A stretch of DNA of 64,000 nucleotides, from assembly GCF_023184515.1 (NCBI RefSeq), contig NZ_JAAHBP010000032.1, forward strand, positions 29,643-93,642, read 5' to 3'. Position 1 is the stretch's first letter. Each line of letters begins with the position of its first letter. Made by a program: the position numbers and the translations under genes. The notes under the pieces were generated by a model. The model had not been told where the DNA came from and ran no database searches. It saw nothing but the letters and a program-made list of their open reading frames with translations. The stretch comes from Streptomyces sp. D2-8. Its GTDB lineage: Bacteria; Actinomycetota; Actinomycetes; Streptomycetales; Streptomycetaceae. This document shows, in pieces, positions 8,866 to 17,895 of the stretch.

Positions 8866-10072
8866 CGCTCTTCTCCAGGTCGGTCAGCTCTTCCGCGCTG
8901 AGTCCGAGCCACTGCCCGTAGACGAGGTGGTTGTCCTGTCCGAGGGCCGGCCCGGTGCGCCAGACCCGGCCGGGTCGCTGCCGGAAGTGCGGAATGACGG
9001 CCTGCATACGCACCGGACCGAGGTCGGGGTCGTCGACGGTGATGATGTCCTCGCGCTCGGCGTACACGGGATCCACTGCGATGTCCGCGGCGTCGAACAC
9101 GCGTGAGGCCACGACTTCGGCGCGGGCGAACTCCTCAAGGCACTCACCGGTGCCGCGCCCGGCCACCCAGTTCCGCAGGCCCTCGTCCAGCTGCCCTCGC
9201 CGCTCGTACTGTTGCCGCGCGGTGGCGAACTCCTGCTCGGGGAGTCCCAGCAGGGAGGCGATGTTGCGGACCGAGCGCAGCGTCGCGGAGGTCACCGTGA
9301 TCCAGTCGCCGTCGCGGGAACGGTAGGTGTTGATCACGGCCGCGGGGGCGACCGCCAGCTGGTTGCCGGAGCGGTCGGGCACGCGTCCCAGCTGGTCGTG
9401 GACGATGACCTGCCATTCGACGAGACGGAACAGGGGCTCGAAGAGGGCGAGGTCGATCCACTCACCGTCGAAACCGGGGTCGTGGTCACGCCGGTGGAGG
9501 GCCGCGAGGACGGCATAGGCGCCCATCAGGCCGGTCACGGCGTCACCGTGCGAAAAGCCGGTGTGGACGGGCGGGCCGTCGGGAAACCCGGTCAGATGGA
9601 CGACTCCGCTGCGCGCCTCCCCCATCTTGCCGAAGCCGGGAGCGTCCGCCTGCGACGAGGTGGCGCCGAAGCCGGAGATCTGCAGCAGGACGGCCCGGGG
9701 GTTGATCCGGTGCACGGAGTCCCAGTCGAGTCCCCAGCTGCGCAGGCGTCCGGCGCGCAGGGTGACGATCACGACGTCCGCCCAGGCGACCAGCCGGCGA
9801 GCGACACGCCGGCCGGCCGCGTGGTGCAGATCGAGGGTGACCGAGCGCTTGTTGCGGCCGGCGACCTTGAACCACAGGGGTACACCGTCACGTCGGGGCC
9901 CCATGGCGCGGGCCGCGTCGCCGGCCCCGGGGGGTTCGACGTGAATGACGTCGGCCCCCTGGTCGGCGAGCATCGAGCCCGCCAGCGGCCCGGCCACCAC
10001 ATGGGCGAACTCGACCACTTTCAACCCCTGCAGCTGCCCACGTCCGGTGGTGTTCCGCTCGTCGTCCGGCAC
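8855..10072 (-). CDS. CaiB/BaiF-family CoA-transferase
   Basis: The 405-aa protein has the class III CoA-transferase N-terminus GLKVVEFAHVVAGPLAGSMLADQGADVIHVE, read in parts, then NKRSVTLDL and the GDAVTG segment around residue 185, where the family's catalytic aspartate is expected. Class III enzymes move CoA between organic acids through an aspartyl anhydride. The start is GTG at 10072 with GAGGGA seven bases upstream. It is the first gene of a two-gene operon with the CitE-like lyase. A LysR-type dyad lies 136 bp upstream of the start. Confidence 0.87.
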   Translation of the reverse strand: MPDDERNTTGRGQLQGLKVVEFAHVVAGPLAGSMLADQGADVIHVEPPGAGDAARAMGPRRDGVPLWFKVAGRNKRSVTLDLHHAAGRRVARRLVAWADVVIVTLRAGRLRSWGLDWDSVHRINPRAVLLQISGFGATSSQADAPGFGKMGEARSGVVHLTGFPDGPPVHTGFSHGDAVTGLMGAYAVLAALHRRDHDPGFDGEWIDLALFEPLFRLVEWQVIVHDQLGRVPDRSGNQLAVAPAAVINTYRSRDGDWITVTSATLRSVRNIASLLGLPEQEFATARQQYERRGQLDEGLRNWVAGRGTGECLEEFARAEVVASRVFDAADIAVDPVYAEREDIITVDDPDLGPVRMQAVIPHFRQRPGRVWRTGPALGQDNHLVYGQWLGLSAEELTDLEKSDVI

Positions 10073-10207
10073 CGATCGCTCCCTCGCCCCTGCTGTTTCG
10101 CGTTGCTCCCGGCTGGGTCGACCGCGTCGGGGCGCACGGTCGTCACCGTTCGGGGTTCTCAGAGTGCAGGAGCCAAGAAATGCCTGTCGAGCATCAGAAG
10201 GCGATGA

Positions 10208-10230
10208 ATCAATGCGAAGGACGCATCAAT
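10208..10230. promoter_or_regulatory. LysR-box candidate upstream of the CoA-transferase operon
   Basis: Read on the minus strand this is ATTGATGCG-N5-CGCAT followed by TGAT. The core ATGCG-N5-CGCAT is a T-N11-A dyad of LysR type. The same 14 fixed bases recur at 11205-11223 next to the regulator's own start. It sits between the LysR gene's 3' end and the CoA-transferase. Confidence 0.6.
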
Positions 10231-10247
10231 ACGCCCATCGCGCGGCC

Positions 10248-11174
10248 TCATGCCCACGAAACCCCGGGCGGAAGAGCGCGGCCCCGGAGGCGGTGCTCCT
10301 CGAGCGTCTCCAGGAACCGCTCCGTCGCCGTCGGGAGCGTTCGCCGGACGCGCACCACGACGTCCAGGCGCCGGTCCACCACGGGGTCCGCCAGGGGACG
10401 GCAGACGACGGGCCCGGCGGCCATGAGGGGCAGCACGAGGGCAGGCATCGCCGTCACCCCGAGGCCGGCGGTCACCAGTCCGCCCACGGTCGCGATACTG
10501 CCCGCCTCGGCCGCCGGTACGGCGTGCGCGTCGATCTGCGCGAACGCCGCATCGGTGAGCCGGCGCACGCTCGAGTCGCGCCCGACGGCAAGGAACGGCT
10601 GACGAGCCAGGTCGTCCCAGGCGATCTCGTCGCGGTCGGCCAGCGGGTGACCTTCCGGCAGCACGGCGACGAAGCGGTCCCTGACCAGGGGGCGGTGCTT
10701 CAGCTGCTCGGGCGGATGGCCGATGGTGGTGATCGCGAAGTCGGCGTCACCGGACAGGACCCGGTCCACCACCAGCCGTTCCAGGCCGTCGAGGAGACGT
10801 ACCGTCACCTGCGGACGCCGTTCGCGAAAGTCGGAGATCACCTGCGGCAGGAGCACCGCGGCGACCGAGGGAAGGGTGGCCACGGCGACCGTTCCGGACT
10901 CGCCGAGCAGGAATCGCCTGAGTTCCTTCATGCCTGCCCGGTGGGCGGTGACGATCTGCTCGGCGACACGCAGGGCCTCGACGCCCGCCGCGGTCAACTG
11001 CACGTTGCGGGTGTGCCGTTCGAGGAGCCGGACGCCGAGCTGTCGCTCCAGATCCGCCACCGCGCGGCTGAGTGAGGACTGGGACACGTGCAGGTCCGCG
11101 GCGGCCGCGGTGAAGCTCGCAGCCCGGGCTACGGCTGTGTACGCCGCCAGTTGACGCAAGGTGGTGGCCTCCAT
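10248..11174 (-). CDS. LysR-family regulator of the adjacent acid-catabolism genes
   Basis: The 308-aa product has a typical LysR N-terminal HTH (LRQLAAYTAVARAASFTAAA, then VSQSSLSRAVADLERQLG, LLERHTRNVQLTAAG) and a co-inducer domain of normal length (SGTVAVATLPSVAAVLLP through VTAGLGVTAMPALV). It is divergent from the CitMHS transporter and upstream of, and on the same strand as, the CoA-transferase/lyase operon. Identical dyads at 11205 and 10208 make it the likely regulator of both. The inducer would be expected to be the transported acid or its CoA ester; that is inference. Confidence 0.85.
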   Translation of the reverse strand: MEATTLRQLAAYTAVARAASFTAAAADLHVSQSSLSRAVADLERQLGVRLLERHTRNVQLTAAGVEALRVAEQIVTAHRAGMKELRRFLLGESGTVAVATLPSVAAVLLPQVISDFRERRPQVTVRLLDGLERLVVDRVLSGDADFAITTIGHPPEQLKHRPLVRDRFVAVLPEGHPLADRDEIAWDDLARQPFLAVGRDSSVRRLTDAAFAQIDAHAVPAAEAGSIATVGGLVTAGLGVTAMPALVLPLMAAGPVVCRPLADPVVDRRLDVVVRVRRTLPTATERFLETLEEHRLRGRALPPGVSWA

Positions 11175-11204
11175 GGCCGACGAGCATAGGGCGCGCCCTC
11201 GGGA

Positions 11205-11225
11205 ATTGATGCGCCTATCGCATGG
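11205..11225. promoter_or_regulatory. LysR-box candidate between regulator and transporter
   Basis: ATTGATGCG-N5-CGCAT in the 179-bp space between the divergent LysR gene (start 11174) and the CitMHS gene (start 11354). It has the same fixed bases as the site at 10208-10230, so one regulator could control both promoters and its own. Confidence 0.6.
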
Positions 11226-11353
11226 ACAGATCTCAGTTTGATGCTGGACACCGATCCGCTGGTGCTCCGAAACTCTCGCGTAACGCCTCGGTCGTCCCCC
11301 GCCCAGCCCCGCCCACCGTCGCCGAGGGCCGTCCCCGAGAAAGCGAGCGCCTC

Positions 11354-12815
11354 ATGCTGGCAGCCCTGGGCTTCGCCACGATCGCCGTCCTCCTGCTGCT
11401 CACCATGACCAGACGCGCCTCGGTGCTGGTCGCTCTCGTCCTGCTACCGGTGCTGGCGGCACTCGTCGGAGGCTTCGCCGGCGATCTGGGCGAACTGATC
11501 CTCGGTGGGCTGTCCAAGGTGGCCCCCACCGGCATCATGATCGCCTTCGCGGTCCTGTACTTCAGCCTGATGGTGGACGCCGGGCTCTTCGACCCTCTGA
11601 TCCGCGCCCTGTTGCGCGCGGCGCGGGGGGATCCGTTGCGGGTCACCGTCGCGACGGCCGTCCTCACACTGTGCGTCGCCCTGGACGGCGACGGTGCCTC
11701 CACGTTCGTCATCGCCGTCTCCGCGCTCCTGCCGGTCTACCGGCGGCTCGGCATGAACCCCCTGGTGCTGTCGGGAGTGGTCTGCCTGGGCGCGGGCGTG
11801 ATGAACATGATTCCCTGGGGCGGCCCGACCGTGCGAGCCATGGCGGCGCTGAAACTGGACAGTTCCGAGGTCTTCACCCCCGTGCTGCCCGCGATGGGCT
11901 TCGGTGTCGTCTGGGTACTGGTGGCCTCCTACCTGCTCGGCCGTCGGGAGCGCAACCGTCTCGGCGCGCTGTCCCCACGGGGCCCGGGCACGGACGTGCG
12001 TACGGACACGCACCAGGGCGAGGATGCGGGGGACGAGCGCGAACCCGCCGCTTCGACGCCTGCCCCGGTCGGCGCGGCTGCCGAGTCGAACCGGCAGGTC
12101 ACTCCCACGACGGCCGACGGGCCGGAGAGCCGGGCCGCCCCTGTCAGGTCACCCGGAGACGGGCCCGGCGCCGTCCGGGTCCCGTCGGGGCAGCGCCCCT
12201 GGCTGAACATCTTCAATCTCCTGCTCACCATCGCCCTCCTGTTCTGCCTGATCCAGGAAGTGCTGCCGCTCCCGGGTCCTGTTCGTCCTCGGCTTCGCGA
12301 TCGCGCTGCTGGTCAACCACCCCACCTGGGAACAGCAACAGGCCCTGCTCGACAAGCACGCCAAGAGCGTTGTCCTGGTCACGACGATGATCTTCGCGGC
12401 CGGCGTCCTCACCGGAATCCTCAGCGGCACCAGGATGATCGACGAGATGGCCGAGGCGTTCGTCTCCGTAGTCCCCGCCTCCGTCGGGTCGCACCTGCCC
12501 GTCGCGGTGGCCGTCACCAGCATGCCGCTGAGCCTCGTCTTCACCCCGGACGCCTACTACTTCGGGGTGCTGCCCGTACTCGCCGAGACCGCGAACGGGT
12601 TCGGCACGGACCCGGCCGAGGTCGCCCGGGCCGCCATTCTCGGCCAGATGACGACGGGTTTCCCACTCAGCCCCCTCACCGCGTCCACGTTCATCCTGAT
12701 CGGCATGAGCGGTGTGTCGCTCGGCGAACACCAGCGCTTCATCTTCCGCTGGGCCTTCGCCACCACCCTCGTCATGACCGCCGGCGCGCTACTGACCGGC
12801 GCCTTCTCCCTGTAA
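11354..12815 (+). pseudogene. CitMHS-family citrate/organic-acid transporter, one frameshift
   Basis: From ATG 11354 the frame encodes several hydrophobic segments with motifs typical of CitMHS permeases: LDGDGASTFVIAVSALLPVY and MNMIPWGGPTVRA. A long polar loop (about residues 205-285) follows. Near 12275, in a C/G run, the frame is lost. The remaining part (VLFVLGFAIALLVNHP, GTRMIDEMAEAFV, SLVFTPDAYYFGVLP, LGQMTTGFPLSPLTAS) is intact one frame over and ends at 12815. Frame-corrected length is about 486 aa, normal for the family, which takes up metal-citrate or related acids with protons. A single indel in a homopolymer could be a sequencing error, in which case the transporter is functional. 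Confidence 0.8.
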
Positions 12816-12897
12816 CCGCCGGGAGCCCCGAGGCGGGCGACCGGATCCCCACACCCGGGCGCCCGCTCCGGGTGGAAACCGACCGAGACGAGGACCC

Positions 12898-14292
12898 ATG
12901 AGACCGATCGCCAGACGTACGGTGCTCGCCGCCACCGCAGGCGCGGTCACGGCGCCGGCCGTGAGCACCTCAACCGCCGCGGCCGCCGACGCCACGACAG
13001 TCGCATCCGAAGGACGGCAAGCGGCCTCCGGACCCCACCCGGTCCTGCGCACCGACCTCGTCACTCGTGTGACGCCGAGGAACAACTGGCTGGTGACAGC
13101 CGTCGCCGTCCAGTACGCGCGTCGCATCGACCTGCGCGGCGTGGTGGTCCCGCCCTCCGCCTTCGAGGTGCAGGCCACCGTGGGCGGGCGGACAGCGGCT
13201 CGGACGGTGACCCGGGTGTACTCCAACACCGCCGCCGAAGTGGACGACCGGTCGCGCCCCGGACGGCCGGGGAATCACCTGATCATCGAGCTCGACCCGA
13301 ACGACACCAACGCGCGGGCCGCCGGCACCGATCCCCTTCCGCTCGACCGCGCCTACTCGGTCAGACAGGTGGCGGACGTGCGCACCCCGGACGGTGAACG
13401 GGTACTCCAGGCCGGCCCGTTCGCGATCCAGAACGACGACGTCATCACCCCCGTCGTCGACGACTTCACCGCCGGGTCCTTCACCGACTCCGCGGGGTTC
13501 GAACTGGACTTCCGGCTGTACCGGCCCGAAGGGCTCGTACGGAACCCGGGCACGCGCACGCGCTACCCGCTCGTCGTCACCCTGCACGGCGGTGGCGAAG
13601 TCGCGGACAACAACATGACCCAGCTGACGTCCAACCGGATCGCGGTCACGTTCGCCAAACCGGAACGACAGCGCCGCAACCCCGCGTTCGTCCTCTCTCC
13701 GCAGATCCCCCTGCCCCGTCCCATGGACGGACCCGACGGCACGGACTGGACCGACCCCACGGTCCAGGGCGCGCTGACCGAACTCATCGACACCTTCGTG
13801 AGCGAGCACTCCAGGAACGTGGACCCTGCCCGGTTGTATCTCGTCGGCCTGTCCTCGGGCGGGCGCGGCATCTACAGCCTGCTGGCGAAGCGACCCGACG
13901 CGTTCGCGGCTGCCCTGCCCACGGCCGGCTGGGGTGACCCGGCCGCCATGGACAGGATCACGCACATCCCGATCTGGGCCGACCACTCCGTCGACGACCC
14001 GGTGGTTCCCTACCGGGAGGGCCGGTTCGGCAATCCCGGCACCTGGACCCTGATGAACGCACTGGAGGACGCCGGTGCACGCGTCAGCCGTGGGGAGTGG
14101 GCCAACGATCTGCCGAAGGCACAGTTCGAGGCCCGCTCCCGCGCGCTCCTGCGGCAGGCCCGCGCCACGCGCAGTCACGTCCTGTTCACGAGCTACACGG
14201 CCGGGACGACACCGGTCAACCCACACCTCTCATGGGCCCAGACCTACGAGAACGACGTGGTCATCGACTGGCTCTTCGCACAGTCCCGGTAG
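12898..14292 (+). CDS. secreted esterase with Ig-like N-terminal domain (Tat signal)
   Basis: The 464-aa protein begins with a twin-arginine-type signal (RRTVLAATAGAV, alanine-rich cleavage region around residue 30). Residues 40-190 form a beta-rich domain like the esterase Ig-like N-terminal domain. Residues 200-464 are an alpha/beta hydrolase: oxyanion-type LHGGGE, nucleophile GLSSGG, acid candidate SVDDPVVP, and His in NPHLSW near the end. This architecture resembles feruloyl/PHB-depolymerase-like esterases. It follows the CitMHS gene by 82 bp on the same strand and precedes another secreted hydrolase by 74 bp. Substrate unknown. Confidence 0.8.
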   Translation: MRPIARRTVLAATAGAVTAPAVSTSTAAAADATTVASEGRQAASGPHPVLRTDLVTRVTPRNNWLVTAVAVQYARRIDLRGVVVPPSAFEVQATVGGRTAARTVTRVYSNTAAEVDDRSRPGRPGNHLIIELDPNDTNARAAGTDPLPLDRAYSVRQVADVRTPDGERVLQAGPFAIQNDDVITPVVDDFTAGSFTDSAGFELDFRLYRPEGLVRNPGTRTRYPLVVTLHGGGEVADNNMTQLTSNRIAVTFAKPERQRRNPAFVLSPQIPLPRPMDGPDGTDWTDPTVQGALTELIDTFVSEHSRNVDPARLYLVGLSSGGRGIYSLLAKRPDAFAAALPTAGWGDPAAMDRITHIPIWADHSVDDPVVPYREGRFGNPGTWTLMNALEDAGARVSRGEWANDLPKAQFEARSRALLRQARATRSHVLFTSYTAGTTPVNPHLSWAQTYENDVVIDWLFAQSR

Positions 14293-14366
14293 CCGCCCGC
14301 ACTCCGGCGCCGTTGCCTCTCCTCGCTGTCCGGTTACCGCTCTCACCGCTCTTTGGAGGTAAAGCA

Positions 14367-15701
14367 ATGCGTCCATCCCGTCGTTCGGCCGACCCTGCCG
14401 CGCCGTTACGGACCCGGCCCCGCGCTATGACGGCACTGATCGCACTGGCGACCGTCATCGGCCTGACACTGACTCTGCTGACGGCCGTCGCCCGGCCGGC
14501 GGCCGCCGCCGCCGACTTGCTGTCCCAGGGCAAACCCGCGACCTCCTCGTCCACCGAGAGGGCGTCCACCCCCGCGTCGGCGGCGGTGGACGGCGACGGC
14601 GGGACGCGCTGGTCGAGCACGTTCAGCGATCCGCAGTGGCTGACAGTCGATCTGGGGGCCACCGCCACCCTCGGCCAGGTGGTCCTGCACTGGGAGGCCG
14701 CGTACGCCCGCGCGTTCCGGATCCAGACCTCCGACAACGGCATCACCTGGACCACCATCCACTCGACCACGACGAGCACCGGCGGCATGCAGACCCTCGC
14801 CGTGAACGGCGAGGGCCGGTACGTCCGCGTCCACGGCACCCAGCGTGGCACCCCCCACGGCTACTCGCTGTGGGAGTTCGAGGTGTACGGCACCATGAAC
14901 GGCACCCCTCCGGGCAGCGGTGTTCCGGCCCCGACGACCGCGTCCCTGGAGGCCACCGACGGCCCGCTGACCACCGCCACCTACACCGTTCCCAGCCCGA
15001 GCGGGTACGGCTCCGGCACGGTCACGTATCCAACGGCCAGTGGCACGTACCCGGGTGTCGTACTGATGCCGGGCTATCAGGGCACCCAGCAGAACCTGCG
15101 GTGGCTCGCACCGCGCCTCGCCTCCTGGGGCTTCGTCGTCATCAACGTCGGAACCAACACCCTGACCGACGATCCGACGTCGCGTGGCCGCCAGATCACG
15201 GCCGCCGGCACCCAGCTACTCGCGCTCGGCCGTGCCCCCGGCAACCCGATATCGGGAAAGGTCAACGGCACCTTGGGCGCGGTCGGCCACTCGATGGGCG
15301 GTGGTGGCGTCATGGTGGCCCTCCGGGACGACCCGCGCTTCCGGGCGGGCGTGCCCACGGCCCCGTACCTCCCGAACGCGAACTTCTCCGGGGTCACCGA
15401 CCCCACGTTCTTCCTGACCTGTCAAAGCGACCCGGTCGCCCACGGCAACACCTACGCCGTGCCCTGGTACAACTCCATGTCCCAGGCCGAGAAGCTCTAC
15501 ATCGAGGTTCCGGGCGACCATCTCTGCCCGATGACGGGCTACGGCGACAAGGCCAAGCAGGGCAAGTGGATCGTGTCCTTCTTCAGCCACTGGCTGCGAG
15601 CCGACACCCGCTTCAGCCCGTTCCTGTGCGGTCCGCCACGTGATGCCGACAAGAACAACACCTCCCTGGTCACACACTGGATGGACACCTGCCCGTTCTA
15701 A
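14367..15701 (+). CDS. secreted cutinase/polyesterase-like hydrolase with F5/8C domain
   Basis: ATG 14367 follows GGAGG. The 444-aa product has a signal peptide (hydrophobic core about residues 22-42, AAA cleavage region), then an F5/8-type C (discoidin/CBM32-like) domain at about 48-185, then a cutinase-like alpha/beta hydrolase. Visible family marks: GYQGT oxyanion loop, GHSMGGGG with Ser309, Asp355 in QSDPVAH, His385 in GDHLCP, and the C-terminal disulfide pair FLCGP...CPF typical of actinobacterial polyester hydrolases. The position corresponding to the aromatic clamp Trp of TfCut2-type enzymes reads Tyr (TAPYL). A fused binding domain is unusual for this family. It could act on cutin, other polyesters or lipids. 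Confidence 0.85.
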   Translation: MRPSRRSADPAAPLRTRPRAMTALIALATVIGLTLTLLTAVARPAAAAADLLSQGKPATSSSTERASTPASAAVDGDGGTRWSSTFSDPQWLTVDLGATATLGQVVLHWEAAYARAFRIQTSDNGITWTTIHSTTTSTGGMQTLAVNGEGRYVRVHGTQRGTPHGYSLWEFEVYGTMNGTPPGSGVPAPTTASLEATDGPLTTATYTVPSPSGYGSGTVTYPTASGTYPGVVLMPGYQGTQQNLRWLAPRLASWGFVVINVGTNTLTDDPTSRGRQITAAGTQLLALGRAPGNPISGKVNGTLGAVGHSMGGGGVMVALRDDPRFRAGVPTAPYLPNANFSGVTDPTFFLTCQSDPVAHGNTYAVPWYNSMSQAEKLYIEVPGDHLCPMTGYGDKAKQGKWIVSFFSHWLRADTRFSPFLCGPPRDADKNNTSLVTHWMDTCPF

Positions 15702-15801
15702 CCGGCGAACGCGCTTGTGCGTCGCGGTTTCTGTACCGCCCGGCCCGAACTCGGCAGCCTCGCCCTCCACGGCGCTTGACGCACGCCACCCAGGAGCACG
15801 G

Positions 15802-16200
15802 GTGACCGTCCTCTCGGAGTACGCTGCGACCCTCCACGGTTACCGGGACGACCCGGACGCCGGCCTGCCCGGGCCGGACAGGCGCGCGAGCCACGATGGA
15901 GGAGCCGAGTTGTTACGTTGCGAGGCGGTCGGCAGGCGTTACGGCGGAGGTCGGTGGGTCCTCAGCAACGTGGACATGCAGGTCTCGACCGGCGACGCCC
16001 TCGCGGTGGTGGGCGACAACGGTTCGGGGAAGTCGACCTTGCTGAGGATCCTCGCCGGACTGTCGCAGCCCACCTCCGGGAGCGTGTCGGGCCGGCCGCC
16101 GCACCTTGGTTGCGTACCGGACCGCTTCACCCCGCATGACCGTATCTCGGCCAGCTCATACCTCACCCGCATGGGGCGTATCCGCAGCATGGTGGGGAAC
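15802..16200 (+). pseudogene. ABC transporter ATPase, 3'-truncated
   Basis: GTG 15802 has AGGAG seven bases upstream. The frame encodes LLRCEAVGRRYGGGRWVL, a complete Walker A (GDNGSGKST) and LLRILAGLSQPTSG, then VPDRFTPHDRISASSYLTRMGRI. After about 16190 similarity ends; there is no signature motif, Walker B or switch His. The open frame runs on only as antisense of the next gene. I infer that a deletion removed the last two thirds of the ATPase and any permease. Confidence 0.75.
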
Positions 16201-16290
16201 GCGAGCTCGCCTGGGGAAAATCGCGGATCCCCCTTCAGCATCCGGTCTCCGGTGTCTGTCTCCTGTGCTCCTGTATGTCCGTGTGCCGGT

Positions 16291-17406
16291 CTACTGGTGG
16301 CCGGCCGCCCGGGCCAGGCTCTCGCCGAGGCCTTCGCGGCGGATGCGCTGGTCGATGTAGAGCAGAGTGCTGACCAGCTGTGTGAAGGCGGTGGCGAGCA
16401 GCTGGACCACCAGCGTGACGACGACGGTGACGACCAGATAGGTCCACAGGCCGGGCAGCGCGTCGCCGTACACCTCAGTGAAGAACTCGCCGATGTCGGC
16501 GGGCGGTTCGTCGTACGGGCCGTAGGCGTCGTACGAGGGCTGCGGACTGGCGAACAGCAGCGGGATCTGCACGATCCACCCTCCGACGGCCACCATGCCC
16601 CAGGTGAGCAAGAGGATGCCGAACGTGCGCCACCAGGCACGGCGGACCAGCCGGAACGAGCGCTTCAAGGCGGTGATCGGGCCGGCCGACTCGAGGACCG
16701 CGGCGGCGGGCGCGAACGAGAAGGACACCAGCAGCCACGTCACCAAGGGCAGGATCAGCAGCCCGAGCAAGAACACGAGCCCCGGCGCCATCGGGGGGCT
16801 CTCGCCCGCCACGAGCAGGACGATCAGGCTGATCCAGAGCAGGACGAAGAGGGCGACCGGGATCGCGATCAGCAGATAGACGAGGAACGTGACGCCGAGC
16901 ACCGACGGTGTACGGGCCCAGGCGCGGCGCCATACCGCACCGAAGGTGGTGCGCCGGCCCAGCACGGCGTGTTCCAGGACCACCGGGCTGACGGCGGAGA
17001 GGAACGAGTTCACCAGCAAGGTGAGCAGCATGAGCACCATGTACGCCAGCACGATGGAGATCACGATCGGGCTGACCATGGCCCAGGTCGGATCGTCGGC
17101 GTGGATCAGTACCTGCCAGTCGTCCTCGACGCTGTGGTATGCCAGCGCGAACGCGCCGGCCGTCGCCGCGAAGAGCAGGGCGAGGCCCGCGCCCATCGCG
17201 CCGAACAGCTGCCGCGCGTACCGCCCCATCGTCGAGAACGCACCGTTGTAGACAGCCCCCAGCCCGAGCGGTGCCAGCGGGATCACACCCGGTCTGGGCG
17301 GTGGCGGCTGCCAGCCCCCACCGCCGTAGGGACCATATGGCCCCTGCGGACCGTACGGTCCTTGCGGCCCGTTCGGCCCCTGTGGTCCCCACCCTTGGTG
17401 CGCCAT
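16291..17406 (-). CDS. polytopic membrane protein with Gly/Pro-rich N-terminus
   Basis: The 371-aa protein starts with a cytoplasmic Gly/Pro/Tyr/Gln-rich tail (about 40 residues of GPYGPQG-type repeats) followed by six or more membrane helices, e.g. LGLGAVYNGAFSTMGRYARQ then GLALLFAATAGAFALAY, and later WTYLVVTVVVTLVVQLLATAF. It ends in a soluble motif LLYIDQRIRREGLGESLARAA. This is a common Streptomyces family related to glycerophosphodiester-phosphodiesterase membrane domains; its role is unknown. Immediately upstream on the same strand lies the tail of a paralogue, so a tandem pair has partly decayed. Confidence 0.75.
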   Translation of the reverse strand: MAHQGWGPQGPNGPQGPYGPQGPYGPYGGGGWQPPPPRPGVIPLAPLGLGAVYNGAFSTMGRYARQLFGAMGAGLALLFAATAGAFALAYHSVEDDWQVLIHADDPTWAMVSPIVISIVLAYMVLMLLTLLVNSFLSAVSPVVLEHAVLGRRTTFGAVWRRAWARTPSVLGVTFLVYLLIAIPVALFVLLWISLIVLLVAGESPPMAPGLVFLLGLLILPLVTWLLVSFSFAPAAAVLESAGPITALKRSFRLVRRAWWRTFGILLLTWGMVAVGGWIVQIPLLFASPQPSYDAYGPYDEPPADIGEFFTEVYGDALPGLWTYLVVTVVVTLVVQLLATAFTQLVSTLLYIDQRIRREGLGESLARAAGHQ

Positions 17407-17441
17407 GCCGTGTTCCGTTCTTTTGTTCGGGACGGCACACG

Positions 17442-17690
17442 TTAGCCCAGTTCGGGCGGGAGCCAGCGGGGGGTGCAGGCGGCTTCGGCCAGGGCGGTCG
17501 CGAGGCCCGCGCGGCGGATGCGCTGGTCCGTGTAGAGCAGGGCAACCGTCAGGTGGGACCGCAGCGTCGACAGCAGGATGCCGGCCCAGGTGGGGTGCAG
17601 TTGCGGACCGCCGAGCACGAACTCGACCGCGTCTGCGTACCCCGGCAGCGCCGCACCGAGTGCGTCGAGACGAGCGGGTGGTGGAAGTCG
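17442..17690 (-). pseudogene. C-terminal remnant of a paralogous membrane protein
   Basis: On the minus strand this reads a helix (GPQLHPTWAGILLSTLRSHL) followed by TVALLYTDQRIRRAGLATAL and ends PPELG-stop. The DQRIRR motif matches the C-terminus of the intact neighbour at 16291. Only about 80 residues remain and no start is present. Confidence 0.65.
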
Positions 17691-17816
17691 GCGTCGCTAC
17701 GATTTCGATCTTCGCACGAGGGCTGGGTTCAACGCGTACGGCCTCGCCGTTGGTGTACGAGGCCGTAAGGTCCGTATCCGGCTCGTGAGTTCCTTCGGTG
17801 CGCCGGCGGAGTGGGC

Positions 17817-17886
17817 GCTCCCGGCACGCGCGATCTGGACCGGTGTGGTGTCATTCGGGCTGGTCACCGTGCTCGCCGGCCTCTAA
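17817..17886 (+). pseudogene. N-terminal fragment resembling a bacterial Ku protein
   Basis: The last residues before the stop at 17884 read RAIWTGVVSFGLVTV, the hallmark N-terminus of bacterial Ku (NHEJ end-binding). After this it ends in LAGL-stop; the rest of the roughly 280-aa protein is absent. The stretch 17690-17816 holds nothing I recognise. Confidence 0.45.
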
Positions 17887-17895
17887 GAGTGACCG

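Noticed and set aside
15640..17445. 601-codon plus-strand frame running from the cutinase end through the membrane gene
   Set aside because: Only its first part (15802-16190) is real ABC ATPase; the rest is antisense of the membrane protein gene.
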